Part shown: in pieces, positions 34,708-43,222 of the stretch
Numbering within the stretch: position 1 is the stretch's first letter
How the letters are laid out: each line of letters opens with the position of its first letter
Assembly: GCF_947495735.1 (NCBI RefSeq)
Contig: NZ_CANMAA010000001.1
Span: 186,001-250,000, forward strand
Length of the DNA stretch: 64,000 nt
From: an uncultured Pseudokineococcus sp.
Lineage (GTDB): Bacteria; Actinomycetota; Actinomycetes; Actinomycetales; Quadrisphaeraceae
Reading direction: 5' to 3'
Program-made: the position numbers and the translations under genes
Notes under the pieces: generated by a model
Database searches by the model: none
Told to the model about the DNA's origin: nothing
Seen by the model: the letters and a program-made list of their open reading frames with translations, nothing else

Positions 34708-36408
34708 TCATCCGCGCAGCGACGCCATCCACGCCTCGACCGCGTCGGGGGTGCGCGGCAGCATCCCGGAGAGGTTCTCGCAGCCGTCGGCGGTCACCAG
34801 CACGTCGTCCTCGATGCGCACGCCGATGCCGCGCAGCTCGGCCGGCACCAGCTCGTCGTCGCCCTTGAAGTACAGGCCCGGCTCGATGGTGAAGACCATG
34901 CCCGGCTCGAGCACGGCGTCCAGGTACATCTCGCGGCGCGCCTGGGCGCAGTCGTGGACGTCGAGGCCCAGGTGGTGGGAGGTGCCGTGCACCATCCACC
35001 GGCGGTGCTGGCCGCCGTCCTCGGACAGGGCCTCCTCGGCGCTGACGGCCAGCAGGCCCCACTCCTCCAGGCGCGCGGCGATGACGCGCATGGCGGCCTC
35101 GTGGAGGTCGCGGAAGCGCGAGCCCGGCCGGACGACGGCGAACGAGGCGTCCGCGGCGTCGAGCACGGCCTGGTAGACGCGGCGCTGGGCGTCGGTGAAG
35201 CGGCCGTCGACGGGCAGGGTCCGGGTGACGTCGGCGGTGTAGAGGCTGTCGAGCTCGACGCCGGCGTCGACCAGCACCAGCTGGCCGCCCCGCACCGGGC
35301 CGTCGTTGCGGGTCCAGTGCAGCGTGCAGGCGTGCTCGCCCGCCGCGGCGATCGTCTCGTACCCGACGCCGTTGCCGTCCTCGCGCGCCCGGGCGGCGAA
35401 GGCGCCCTCGACGACCCGCTCGCCGCGGACGTGCTCGAGCGCCCGGGGGAGGGAGCGCACGATGTCGGCGAAGCCGCGGGCGCTCGCCTCGACGGCCAGG
35501 CGCATCTGCTCGACCTCGTGCGCGTCCTTGACGAGCCGGAGCTCGGAGAGCGCCACCACGAGCTCGTCGTCCGCGACGGCGGACGCGTCCGCGTCGGCCC
35601 CGGCGCCGGCCCGCAGCGACGCCACGCGCGCCGTGAGCGCGGGGTCGGCGTCCGGCACGACGCGCAGGGGCGCGTCCCCGGCGCCGAGGAGGTCCTCGAG
35701 GTCGGCGATGTCGCGGCAGACGAGCCCGAGCTCGGCCTCCGCGTCGGCCAGCGAGGGGCGGGCGCCGACCCAGAACTCCCCGTAGCGGGCGTCGGCGAAG
35801 AACTCCTCCGACGTGCGGGGGGTGCGCGGGCGGAACAGCAGGACGGCCTCGTGGCCCCTGTCCGCGCCGTCGCCGCTGCCGTCGCCCGCGGGCCGCGGGT
35901 CGAGCACGAGGACGGCGTCGGGCTCGCGCTCGCCGCCGAGCCCGGTCAGGTGCGCGAAGGCGCTGTGCGCGCGGAACCGGTAGTCGGTGTCGTTGGAGCG
36001 GGTCTTCAGGGGGCCGGCCGGCAGCACCAGCCGCTCGCCGGGGAACAGGCGCGAGACCTCGGCGCGACGCGCGGCGGCGAAGGGGGCGGAGGCGGCGAGC
36101 GCCGGGGCGGTCTCGTCCGCGGGCGACCAGCCCGACGCCATCAGCTCGCGGAAGGCGGCCGAGGTGGGGCGCTGGCGGTGGCTGCGCGCCGCCTGGCGGT
36201 CGGCGACGCCGGCGTCCGGCGCCTGGGGGTCGGGCTGGTCGCCGTCGGGGTGCTGGACCGGCGAGAGGGCGGAGCCGGAGCCGGGGACCTCGGTCGCGTG
36301 CTCGACGTCGCCGGGCTGGACGCCGCCGGGCTGGGACGGGGTCTCGACGGCGTCCTCGTGGGGGGCGGTGTCGGTGCGGGTGGTGGCCGGCGTCGTCGGC
36401 GTCGTCAT
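34708..36408 (-). CDS. pepP: Xaa-Pro aminopeptidase (aminopeptidase P)
   Basis: 566 residues. It cleaves N-terminal residues preceding proline. The N-terminal 90 residues are a low-complexity acidic/Thr-rich extension not found in E. coli PepP. A creatinase-type N domain follows (about 100-270), then the pita-bread M24 domain. The metal ligands read as VLVDAGVEL and YTADVTRTLPV (two Asp), GTSHHLGLDVHD (His), MVFTIEPGLY and GVRIEDDVLVTADGCENLS (two Glu). ATG 36408 has CATCCT 6 nt upstream. The substrate is inferred from the family. Confidence 0.92.
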   Translation of the reverse strand: MTTPTTPATTRTDTAPHEDAVETPSQPGGVQPGDVEHATEVPGSGSALSPVQHPDGDQPDPQAPDAGVADRQAARSHRQRPTSAAFRELMASGWSPADETAPALAASAPFAAARRAEVSRLFPGERLVLPAGPLKTRSNDTDYRFRAHSAFAHLTGLGGEREPDAVLVLDPRPAGDGSGDGADRGHEAVLLFRPRTPRTSEEFFADARYGEFWVGARPSLADAEAELGLVCRDIADLEDLLGAGDAPLRVVPDADPALTARVASLRAGAGADADASAVADDELVVALSELRLVKDAHEVEQMRLAVEASARGFADIVRSLPRALEHVRGERVVEGAFAARAREDGNGVGYETIAAAGEHACTLHWTRNDGPVRGGQLVLVDAGVELDSLYTADVTRTLPVDGRFTDAQRRVYQAVLDAADASFAVVRPGSRFRDLHEAAMRVIAARLEEWGLLAVSAEEALSEDGGQHRRWMVHGTSHHLGLDVHDCAQARREMYLDAVLEPGMVFTIEPGLYFKGDDELVPAELRGIGVRIEDDVLVTADGCENLSGMLPRTPDAVEAWMASLRG

Positions 36409-36504
36409 GGCGCCAGGATGCCACCGCGGGCGGGAGCGGGGCGGGACGGCGGGTGGGAGGGTGCCCGCCCGCCCTCCGGCGGACCGAGCGAGGGAGAGGT
36501 GCCC

Positions 36505-37785
36505 GTGGGCGGTGGCAGCGGCAGCGGTGGGGGCGGTCGGGCCGGCGGGGCTCGGCGCGGCAGCGCCCGGGGGCCGGGCGTGGTCGTCGAGCACCTGCGG
36601 CGGCAGGGGGCGATGTGCCGGGAGCTCGGGGCTCCCTTCACCGCGGCCCTGTGCGAGGCCGCGGCCGACGACGCGGCGCGCGGAGGTCCGGTGGCCGAGG
36701 TGCTGCGCGGGCGCGACGCGGAGCCCGGGCCCTCGGCGCTCGCGCTGCGGCTGGTGGGGGCGCTCGGCCGGCTCGTCTCGTCCGGCGCGGCACCCGAGCT
36801 CGCGCGCGCCTACCCCGGTGACGCCCGTCCCGACGGCGCGCCGGGCCCCTGGCCGGGGGACCCGGCGCGCGCCGCGGCGCTGCTGCCGGGCGTCGTCCGG
36901 GCGTCCGCGGACGTCCTGCGCGCCGACCTCGGGACGGCGCCGCAGACCAACGAGGTCGGGCGCGCCGCGGCGCTGTGGGGAGGGCTGCTGCGGCTGCTCG
37001 CCGAGGGGGCGGGCGACGGCGTGCGCGCCGCGGACGGGGCCGTCCCGGTGCACCTGCACGACGTCGGGGCCTCGGCCGGTCTGCTCCTGCAGGCCGACCG
37101 GATGCGGATGACGGCGCAGGACGGCGGCGCCTGGGGCCCGCCGTCCTCACCGGTGGTCCTGGAGGGCGCCTGGGACGTCTCGCCGTGGCTCCTCGAGGAC
37201 GCGCCGGGCGGCGCGGAGGGCGGGCGCAACGCGGGTCAGGGACCTCCCGCGGTGCGGGTCGTCGGGCGGGAGGGCGTCGACGTCGCCCCGCTGGACCCGC
37301 TCGACCCCGCGGACGCGCGCCGGCTGCTCTCCTTCGTCTGGCCGGAGCAGCGCCGGCGCGTCCACCGCCTCCAGGGGGCCCTGGCCCTCGCGCGCGCCCA
37401 CCCCGTCGCGGTGCGGCGGGCGGGGGCGGCGGAGCTGGCCCGCGGCCTCGAGCTGCGCGAGGGCGTCGTCACGGTGGTGTGGCAGTCGGTCGTGCGGCAG
37501 TACGTCCCCGAGGCCGAGCGCTCGGAGGCCGAGGCGGCGCTCGACGCGCTCGGCCGGCGGGCCTCGCCCGAGCGGCCGCTCGTGCGCCTGGCGCTCGAGC
37601 CGCGCCGGCTCCCCGGCGAGGACCGGCACCGCTTCGTCGTGGAGGCCCGGGTGCACGGCGGACCCGCCGGGGCGCGGGCCGGCGCGCCCGGGAGGGGAGG
37701 CCTCCGGCTGATCGGCGAGGCGGAGCCCCACGGCGTCCCCGTCACGTGGGGGACGCCGCCGCCGGCGTCCGGGCGCGGCGCCTGA
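36505..37785 (+). CDS. DUF2332 family protein
   Basis: About 426 residues, possibly 428 from GTG 36499. It matches the uncharacterised DUF2332 family: VVEHLRRQGAMCRELGAPFTAALCEAA near the start, TNEVGRAAALWGGLLRLL, the hallmark HLHDVGASAGLLLQADRMRM, and a C-terminal WQSVVRQYVPEAERSEAEAAL. The GASAG-x-LL segment recalls a nucleotide- or SAM-binding loop, but no activity is known. GAGGGAGAGG precedes GTG 36505 by 5 nt. It is divergent from pepP. Confidence 0.84.
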   Translation: MGGGSGSGGGGRAGGARRGSARGPGVVVEHLRRQGAMCRELGAPFTAALCEAAADDAARGGPVAEVLRGRDAEPGPSALALRLVGALGRLVSSGAAPELARAYPGDARPDGAPGPWPGDPARAAALLPGVVRASADVLRADLGTAPQTNEVGRAAALWGGLLRLLAEGAGDGVRAADGAVPVHLHDVGASAGLLLQADRMRMTAQDGGAWGPPSSPVVLEGAWDVSPWLLEDAPGGAEGGRNAGQGPPAVRVVGREGVDVAPLDPLDPADARRLLSFVWPEQRRRVHRLQGALALARAHPVAVRRAGAAELARGLELREGVVTVVWQSVVRQYVPEAERSEAEAALDALGRRASPERPLVRLALEPRRLPGEDRHRFVVEARVHGGPAGARAGAPGRGGLRLIGEAEPHGVPVTWGTPPPASGRGA

Positions 37786-37852
37786 GCCCGGACCGGCGGG
37801 CGGGGCGCACCCGTCCGGGGCCGTCCGTGCGGGGGCAGCGGGGCGCGGCACC

Positions 37853-37858
37853 TACGCT
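37853..37858 (+). promoter_or_regulatory. Leaderless -10 of the PHP gene
   Basis: TACGCT is followed by 6 nt and GTG 37865. Confidence 0.6.
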
Positions 37859-37864
37859 GGGGGC

Positions 37865-38707
37865 GTGATGATCGACCTCCACGCGCACTCCAGCGCGTCG
37901 GACGGGACGCAGTCACCGGCGCAGGTGGTGGCCTCCGCCTCCGCGGCGGGGATCGACGTGGTGGCCCTCACCGACCACGACACGACGTCGGGATGGGACG
38001 AGGCCGTCGCCGCCGCGACGAGCACGGGCACGGCGCTCGTGCGGGGTACCGAGATCTCCTGCCACGCCGGCGGCGCCAGCGTCCACCTGCTCTCCTACCT
38101 GCACGACCCCGCGTCGCCCGCCCTGCGCGCCGAGCTGGACCGCTCCCGCGGCTCGCGGCTGCGACGGGCGCGGCTGATGGTCGACCGCATCGGCGCCGAC
38201 CACCCGCTGACCTGGGACGACGTGCTCGAGCAGGTGGACGGCGAGGCGACCGTGGGGCGCCCCCACCTCGCCGACGCGCTGGTGGCCAAGGGGCTCGCGC
38301 GCGACCGGGGGCACGCCTTCGCGACCATCCTGTCGACCCGCTCCCCGTACTTCGTCGGCCACGCGGCGCCGGACGCCGTGGACGCCGTCCGGCTCGTGCG
38401 GGCGGCCGGGGGCGTCCCCGTCTTCGCCCACCCGCGGGCCGTCCTGCGCGGGCGCGTCGTCCCGGACGCCGTCGTCGAGGAGATGGCCGCGGCGGGCCTC
38501 GCGGGCCTGGAGGTCCACCACCGCGACCACGACGCGACCGCCGTGCGCGAGCTGGCGGACCTCGCCGCGTCCCTGGGCCTCCTCGTGACCGGGTCGAGCG
38601 ACTACCACGGCGCCGGCAAGGAGAACCGGCTCGGGGAGTTCACGACCGGTGCGGACGCCCTCGAGGTCATCGAGTCCGAGGGCGCGCTCGAGGTCGTCCG
38701 GCCCTGA
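37865..38707 (+). CDS. PHP-domain phosphoesterase
   Basis: 280 residues of the polymerase and histidinol phosphatase family. The metal-binding motifs are MIDLHAHSSASDGTQSP (HxH near residue 6), VVALTDHDTTSGW (DHD), RGTEISC, and the C-terminal VTGSSDYHGAGKENRLGEF (SDxH). The layout fits the YciV/TrpH group, which includes 3',5'-nucleotide phosphatases and RNA 5'-end nucleases. The exact substrate is inferred only. GTG 37865 is leaderless. A terminator follows at once. Confidence 0.9.
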   Translation: MMIDLHAHSSASDGTQSPAQVVASASAAGIDVVALTDHDTTSGWDEAVAAATSTGTALVRGTEISCHAGGASVHLLSYLHDPASPALRAELDRSRGSRLRRARLMVDRIGADHPLTWDDVLEQVDGEATVGRPHLADALVAKGLARDRGHAFATILSTRSPYFVGHAAPDAVDAVRLVRAAGGVPVFAHPRAVLRGRVVPDAVVEEMAAAGLAGLEVHHRDHDATAVRELADLAASLGLLVTGSSDYHGAGKENRLGEFTTGADALEVIESEGALEVVRP

Positions 38708-38714
38708 GGCCGCT

Positions 38715-38744
38715 GCCCCCGCCCGGTCGAGCGGGGGCGGGGGC
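38715..38744 (+). terminator. Hairpin between PHP and MpaB-like genes
   Basis: A 10-bp G/C stem (38715-38724 with 38735-38744) with a 10-nt loop lies between convergent genes. Confidence 0.6.
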
Positions 38745-38750
38745 CCCGGC

Positions 38751-39674
38751 TCAGCGGTGGCTCGCGGAGCGGTCCTCCTGCGTCCTCTCCCGGGCGGCCT
38801 CGCCCGCGCCGGCGAGGCGCTCGCGGGCCTGGCGCAGCGACGGAGGCTCGCGCAGCACCGGCACCGCGCGCTGCAGACCGCCCACCCCGGCGCGCAGGGC
38901 GCGCAGCGCGGCGGTGGTGGCGGCGTCGGCAGCGGGCGCCAGCAGGAGGGGCCGGGGCACCCCGTGGAGGCGCAGGGCCCAGGACGGCAGGGTCGCGAGC
39001 GCCAGCCCGGCCGTCGACGCCCACAGCGGCGCCGCCGGCGTGGCCAGCGCCAGGAGCAGCGGCATCGGCGGCGCGACGACGCGGCCCACCACCTCGCGGG
39101 AGGCCGCGCTCGAGCGCAGCACCGGGCGGTAGCCCTCGAGGGCGTCCTGGAGCTCGGCGCGGCTCGAGGGCGCGTCGGCGGCCGGGACGCCGACGAGCTC
39201 GGCGGCGCGCACCTGCTCGCGCACGTACTCGTCGGCGTCCGCCGGCGTCAGCGGGGCGCCGGCGCGCTGCGCCGTGGACAGGAAGCTGTCGACGAGGCAG
39301 CAGTGGACCCACCGCAGGAGGTCGGTGTCCGAGGCGGCGTAGGACCCGCCGGTCTCGGGGTCCACGCCCCTCACCCGGCGGTGGACGCCGCGGACCCGCG
39401 CCGCGAGGGCCAGCGCCTCGTCGGTGGGCCCGAACGTCGTCGTCGCGACGAACTCCGCCGTCGTCGTCAGCCGCCCCCAGGGGTCGGCGCGGAAGCGCGA
39501 GTGCTGGTCGACCCCCGCCATGGCGAGGGGGTGCAGCGCCTGCAGGAGGAGCGCGCGCAGACCGGCGATCCCCGCGACGGGGTCCGCGTGCACGCGCCAG
39601 GTGACGCTGTCGGGGCCGAAGAGCCCCGGGTCGCCGGCCGCCTCGGCCGGGGTGGGACGGGCCGCGGGCCTCAC
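38751..39674 (-). CDS. MpaB-family (DUF2236) oxygenase
   Basis: 307 residues. The pattern of rubber-oxygenase/MpaB (DUF2236) haem proteins is clear: GPDSVTWRVHADPVAGIAGLRALLLQALHPLAMAGVDQHS, RVRGVHRRVRGVDPETGGSYAASDTDLLRWVH and YVREQVRAAELVGVP. The conserved His in QALHPLAM and in LLRWVHCCLVDSF would be haem-related. The substrate is unknown. GTG 39674 overlaps the GHKL ATPase stop (GTGA), so the pair is co-translated, an uncommon coupling. Confidence 0.85.
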   Translation of the reverse strand: MRPAARPTPAEAAGDPGLFGPDSVTWRVHADPVAGIAGLRALLLQALHPLAMAGVDQHSRFRADPWGRLTTTAEFVATTTFGPTDEALALAARVRGVHRRVRGVDPETGGSYAASDTDLLRWVHCCLVDSFLSTAQRAGAPLTPADADEYVREQVRAAELVGVPAADAPSSRAELQDALEGYRPVLRSSAASREVVGRVVAPPMPLLLALATPAAPLWASTAGLALATLPSWALRLHGVPRPLLLAPAADAATTAALRALRAGVGGLQRAVPVLREPPSLRQARERLAGAGEAARERTQEDRSASHR

Positions 39675-40081
39675 GCGGTCCCGGGAGCGGTGGCGCGGAG
39701 CTCGAACCAGACGCACTTGACCGGGCGGCCGCCCTCGTGGCGCCGGTCGCGCAGGCGCGAGCCCCAGGCGCTGGAGAGCATCTCGACCAGCTGGAGCCCC
39801 CGGCCGCCCAGGTCCTCGAGGTCGGGGTCCTGCGGGCGGATGGGGCTCGGGCTCGCGTCGTCCACCTCGACGCGGACCACGCCGCCCGCCAGGACCTCCG
39901 CGTGCACGTGCACGGGCGGGCGGCCGTGGCGGACGGCGTTGGTGACCAGCTCGGAGGTGAGCAGGAGGGCCGTGTCCGCGGCGTCCTCGTCGAGGTGCCA
40001 GGCGAGCAGCGCCTCGCCGAGCAGGTGCCGGGCCCGGGGCACCTCGGCCGCGTCGGCGTCGAGCTCGGCGATCAGCTGCAC
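39671..40081 (-). CDS. GHKL ATP-binding protein (RsbW-like anti-sigma kinase type)
   Basis: 136 residues, a stand-alone HATPase_c domain as in actinobacterial RsbW-like proteins. The N box reads TALLLTSELVTNAVRHG, and the ATP-lid and G boxes read VEVDDASPSPIRPQDPDLEDLGGRGLQLVEML. Such proteins often phosphorylate or bind an anti-sigma antagonist, but no sigma or STAS gene is adjacent. The upstream frame is open far into the helicase C-terminus, but GTG 40081, preceded 6 nt upstream by CACAAT, gives the family-length product. Confidence 0.82.
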   Translation of the reverse strand: MQLIAELDADAAEVPRARHLLGEALLAWHLDEDAADTALLLTSELVTNAVRHGRPPVHVHAEVLAGGVVRVEVDDASPSPIRPQDPDLEDLGGRGLQLVEMLSSAWGSRLRDRRHEGGRPVKCVWFELRATAPGTA

Positions 40082-40087
40082 GCCGGG

Positions 40088-40093
40088 ATTGTG
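40088..40093 (-). promoter_or_regulatory. Putative leaderless -10 of the GHKL gene
   Basis: On the reverse strand CACAAT is followed by 6 nt and GTG 40081. It is a CANNNT variant of the motif. Confidence 0.4.
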
Positions 40094-40151
40094 CCCTACG
40101 GGCGTCGCGTCCTCGCGAGGGGGACGTCCCGGCAGGGGCACGGCGGACCTC

Positions 40152-42143
40152 TCAGCTCTCGGCGGCGCGGTCGCCGCCCGAGCCGGACCGGACGCTGTCG
40201 GGCAGGGACCCGCTGGCCAGAGCCCCGCTCGGCAGGGACCGGCCGCCCTGGGCCCCGCCCGAGCGCGCCCCGCCGGACGTCGCCCCACCGGACCTCGCCC
40301 CGCGGGACTTCGCGTCGCCCGACGTCGCCTCGGTGGCCCGGGCCTCGCCGGACTGGGCCCCGCCGGACTGGGCCTCGCCGGAGCGGGCCTCGCCGGAGCG
40401 GGCCTCGCCGGAGCGGGCCTCGCCGGCCTGGGCCTCGCCGGCCTGGCCGCCACCGCGCCCGCCACGGCGGCGGCGACGGGGACGACGCCCGGCGGCGTCG
40501 CCCTCGGCGCCCTGGTCGCCGCCGTCGGTCGGCGCGCTGCCCGAGCGGGCCGGGGCCTCGTCCGCGGCCGTGGTGGTCGTCGTCGGCGCGTCACCGGTCG
40601 AGCCCTCGCCGCCGCGGCTGCGGCGTCGACGGCGCCCGGGGGCGTCGCCGTCACCCTCGGCGCGGGGCGCGCGCTCCTGGTCTCCGCTGCGGGCGCTGCC
40701 CCCCCGAGGGGCGCCGTCGCGCGAGCCGCCGTCGCGCGAGCCCCGCGCCCCGTCGCGCCCGCCGCCGCTGCGGCCGGTCTCGCCCAGGTCCTCGAGCACC
40801 TCGGCGCCCAGCCCGGCGCGGGTGCGGCGGCTGCGCGGCAGGCGTCCCGTGGTGCCCGCCGGGATGTCCAGGTCGCTGAACAGGTGCGGGGAGGTGGAGT
40901 AGGTCTCGACGGGGGCGGGGATCCCCAGGTCGAGCGTCTTGTCGATGAGGCCCCAGCGCGGCACGTCGTCCCAGTCGACGAACGTGACGGCGATGCCCTT
41001 CTGGCCCGCGCGGCCGGTGCGGCCGATGCGGTGGACGTAGGTCTTGTCGTCCTCGGGGCACTGGTAGTTCACGACGTGGGTGACGTCGGTGACGTCGATG
41101 CCGCGCGCGGCCACGTCCGTGGCGACGAGCACGTCGACCTTGCCGCTGCGGAAGGCGCGCAGGGCCTGCTCGCGGGCGCCCTGGCCGAGGTCGCCGTGCA
41201 GGGCCCCGGCGGCGAAGCCGCGCTCGGCGAGGTCGTCGGCGACCTTGGCCGCCGTGCGCTTGGTCCGGGTGAAGACGATGGACAGGCCGCGCCCCTCCGC
41301 CTGGAGCAGCCGCGCGAGGACCTCGACCTTGTCCATGGCGTGGGCCCGGTAGACGACCTGGCGGGTGGCCTTGACCGTGGCGCCGACGTCGTCGGGCTCG
41401 CTGGCCCGGATGTGCGTGGGCTGGGTCATGTAGCGGCGCGCCAGGGCGACGACCGGGCCGGGCATGGTGGCCGAGAACAGCATCGTCTGCCGGCCGGCGG
41501 GCGTCATCGCGAGGATCTTCTCGACGTCGGGCAGGAAGCCGAGGTCGAGCATCTCGTCGGCCTCGTCGAGGACGACGGTGCGGGCGTGGCCGAGGCGGAG
41601 CTTGCCCTGGTTGGCGAGGTCGAGCAGGCGGCCGGGGGTGCCGACGACGACCTCGACGCCCTTCTCGAGGGCCTCGACCTGCGGCTCGTAGGCGCGGCCG
41701 CCGTAGATGGTCAGCACGCGCACGGAGCGGCGGGCGGCGGCGGCGGTCAGGTCTCCCGAGACCTGCACGGCCAGCTCGCGGGTCGGGACGACGACCAGCG
41801 CCTGCGGCGAGCCGGGCTCGAGGAGGTCGTCCCAGCCCTCCTCGCCGGGGCCGACGGCGCGCTGGACGGCGGGGATGCCGAAGCCCAGGGTCTTGCCCGT
41901 GCCCGTCTTCGCCTGCCCGATGATGTCGTGGCCCGACAGGGCCACGGGCAGCGTCATGGCCTGGATGGGGAAGGGCCGCTCGATGCCCTTGACGGCCAGC
42001 GCGTCGGCGATGGCCTGCTGGACGCCGTGCTCGACGAACGTCGGCACGAGGGCCGGAGCGGCCTCGGGCGCGGGGGCCTCGAGGGTCTCGACGGCGATGT
42101 CGGCGACGTCCGCGGGCACGTCGGTGGTGGGGTCTGCAGTCAT
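40152..42143 (-). CDS. rhlE: DEAD-box RNA helicase (RhlE type) with repetitive tail
   Basis: 663 residues. An ATP-dependent RNA helicase for ribosome or mRNA remodelling. The motifs are PFPIQAMTLPVALSGHDIIG (Q), AKTGTGKT (I), PTRELAVQV (Ia), VLDEADEMLDLGF (II), FSATMPG (III), STDVAARGID-type segment (ATDVAARGIDV, V) and HRIGRTGRAG (VI). After about residue 450 the chain becomes Arg/Gly/Ser-rich and ends in pentapeptide repeats (SGEAR) encoded by seven 15-bp units at 40342-40446. The actinobacterial RhlE position next to DUF3107 and TetR is preserved. The start is ATG 42143 after a leader of about 130 nt. Confidence 0.93.
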   Translation of the reverse strand: MTADPTTDVPADVADIAVETLEAPAPEAAPALVPTFVEHGVQQAIADALAVKGIERPFPIQAMTLPVALSGHDIIGQAKTGTGKTLGFGIPAVQRAVGPGEEGWDDLLEPGSPQALVVVPTRELAVQVSGDLTAAAARRSVRVLTIYGGRAYEPQVEALEKGVEVVVGTPGRLLDLANQGKLRLGHARTVVLDEADEMLDLGFLPDVEKILAMTPAGRQTMLFSATMPGPVVALARRYMTQPTHIRASEPDDVGATVKATRQVVYRAHAMDKVEVLARLLQAEGRGLSIVFTRTKRTAAKVADDLAERGFAAGALHGDLGQGAREQALRAFRSGKVDVLVATDVAARGIDVTDVTHVVNYQCPEDDKTYVHRIGRTGRAGQKGIAVTFVDWDDVPRWGLIDKTLDLGIPAPVETYSTSPHLFSDLDIPAGTTGRLPRSRRTRAGLGAEVLEDLGETGRSGGGRDGARGSRDGGSRDGAPRGGSARSGDQERAPRAEGDGDAPGRRRRRSRGGEGSTGDAPTTTTTAADEAPARSGSAPTDGGDQGAEGDAAGRRPRRRRRGGRGGGQAGEAQAGEARSGEARSGEARSGEAQSGGAQSGEARATEATSGDAKSRGARSGGATSGGARSGGAQGGRSLPSGALASGSLPDSVRSGSGGDRAAES
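40342..40446 (-). repeat. Seven in-frame 15-bp repeats in the rhlE tail
   Basis: Units like GCCTCGCCGGAGCGG (plus strand) repeat seven times with small changes, encoding SGEAR/AGEAQ/SGGAQ-type pentapeptides. The tail is probably disordered and may bind RNA weakly. Confidence 0.85.
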
Positions 42144-42279
42144 GGGGGAGGGCCTTCGGGTCGTCGGGCGGGGCCGCACGCGGGCCGGGCGCTCCGGGCG
42201 CACCGCACCACACGGGCCTCTCGCGCCGGGGGTGGCGGCCGATCGCTGCGACGACCGGGCGTAGGCGTGTTCGCTGCCC

Positions 42280-42285
42280 ATGCTA
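42280..42285 (-). promoter_or_regulatory. Putative -10 of rhlE
   Basis: On the reverse strand TAGCAT lies 137 nt upstream of the rhlE ATG, implying an untranslated leader of about 130 nt. Confidence 0.4.
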
Positions 42286-42352
42286 CCCACCGGAGCCCTC
42301 CGGGGCCGATCAGCGCCCCGGGGACCCCGGGTTCGGCGGGTCCGGACGCACG

Positions 42353-42386
42353 AGGAGCCGCCACCCGCGTGCGGGTGGCGGCTCCT
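42353..42386 (-). terminator. Terminator of the GlsB-like gene
   Basis: A perfect 16-bp stem (42353-42368 with 42371-42386) lies 18 nt beyond the reverse-strand stop. Confidence 0.85.
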
Positions 42387-42404
42387 GCCAGCGGGCTGCT
42401 GGGA

Positions 42405-42677
42405 TCAGCGGCGGACGCTCTTGCGGCCCTGCGTGCCGGCGACGATCGAGACGCCGATGACGGCCAGGATCACCTGGATGATCAGGGTGATGAACGAGAA
42501 GCCGTCCCCGTTCGTGCCGATCGCGTTGCCGATGAATCCACCGATGAAGGCGGCCACGAGACCGATCAGGATGGTCAGCACGATGCTGATGTTCTGCTTG
42601 CCCGGCAGGACGAGTCGGGCGAGGGCCCCGACGACGAGCCCGACGATGATGGCGCTGATGATGCCGCTGACGGTCAT
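42405..42677 (-). CDS. GlsB/YeaQ/YmgE family stress membrane protein
   Basis: 90 residues with three transmembrane helices: GIISAIIVGLVVGALARLVLPG, SIVLTILIGLVAAFIGGFIGNAIG and FITLIIQVILAVIGVSIV. The RLVLPGKQ and FIGGFIGNAI signatures are those of transglycosylase-associated/GlsB proteins, which are general-stress products of unknown action. GGAGAGG precedes ATG 42677 by 7 nt. It is a single gene with its own terminator. Confidence 0.92.
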   Translation of the reverse strand: MTVSGIISAIIVGLVVGALARLVLPGKQNISIVLTILIGLVAAFIGGFIGNAIGTNGDGFSFITLIIQVILAVIGVSIVAGTQGRKSVRR

Positions 42678-42795
42678 GGCGGTGCCTCTCCGTGAGGGGG
42701 TTGTCACCTGGGACGGGCCCGGTCGGGCCCGTGGTGACGTTCCGGTGATCACACCGTCGCAGACTCGGGGGCCGTCGGCTAATCGAGGCCTCGTG

Positions 42796-42828
42796 CGTCA
42801 CCCCGTCGATGACCTCGTCGGGGTGACG
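42796..42828 (-). terminator. Hairpin downstream of the DUF3107 gene
   Basis: A 10-bp perfect stem (42796-42805 with 42819-42828) with a 13-nt loop lies 17 nt beyond the reverse-strand stop. Confidence 0.6.
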
Positions 42829-42844
42829 GGACCCCCGACGAGGG

Positions 42845-43069
42845 TCAGGACGTGCCGAAGCCCACGCGCCGGGGGCCCTCGGCACCGATCTCCACGTAGC
42901 CCAGGACGCCGGCCGGCACGACGACGCGGCGCCCGCGCTCGTCCTCGAGCTCCAGGGGCGCGGAGCCGGACACGGCCGCGTCCACGGCGCTGCGCACGTC
43001 CTCGGCGGACTGCGACGACTCCAGCACGATCTCGCGCGCCACGTTCTGCACGCCGATGCGGATCTCCAC
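42845..43069 (-). CDS. DUF3107 family small protein
   Basis: 74 residues matching the conserved actinobacterial DUF3107: VEIRIGVQNVAREIVLESSQSAEDV, then ALEL-type strand (APLELEDERGRRVVVPAGVLGYVEIG) and RRVGFGT at the end. The function is unknown; the family occurs beside this TetR gene in many actinobacteria. AGGAG lies 7 nt before GTG 43069, which is preferred to an ATG five codons upstream. Confidence 0.92.
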   Translation of the reverse strand: MEIRIGVQNVAREIVLESSQSAEDVRSAVDAAVSGSAPLELEDERGRRVVVPAGVLGYVEIGAEGPRRVGFGTS

Positions 43070-43222
43070 AGGTGCTCTCCTCACGTCGGGGTGGCGGGCC
43101 GCGGACTCCCGCCCGGCGCCGGGCGCCGCGGGGGGCCCGCCTCCGGCGAACCTAGCCCGGCGGCGGCGGACGACCCACCCCGGGCCGGCGGTGTTCGCCA
43201 GCGGCGCACCGGCTCGCGCGGG

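Noticed and set aside
40082-40654. N-terminal extension of the GHKL ATPase through the rhlE tail
   Set aside because: The extra residues are repeats read in a second frame. GTG 40081 gives the family length.
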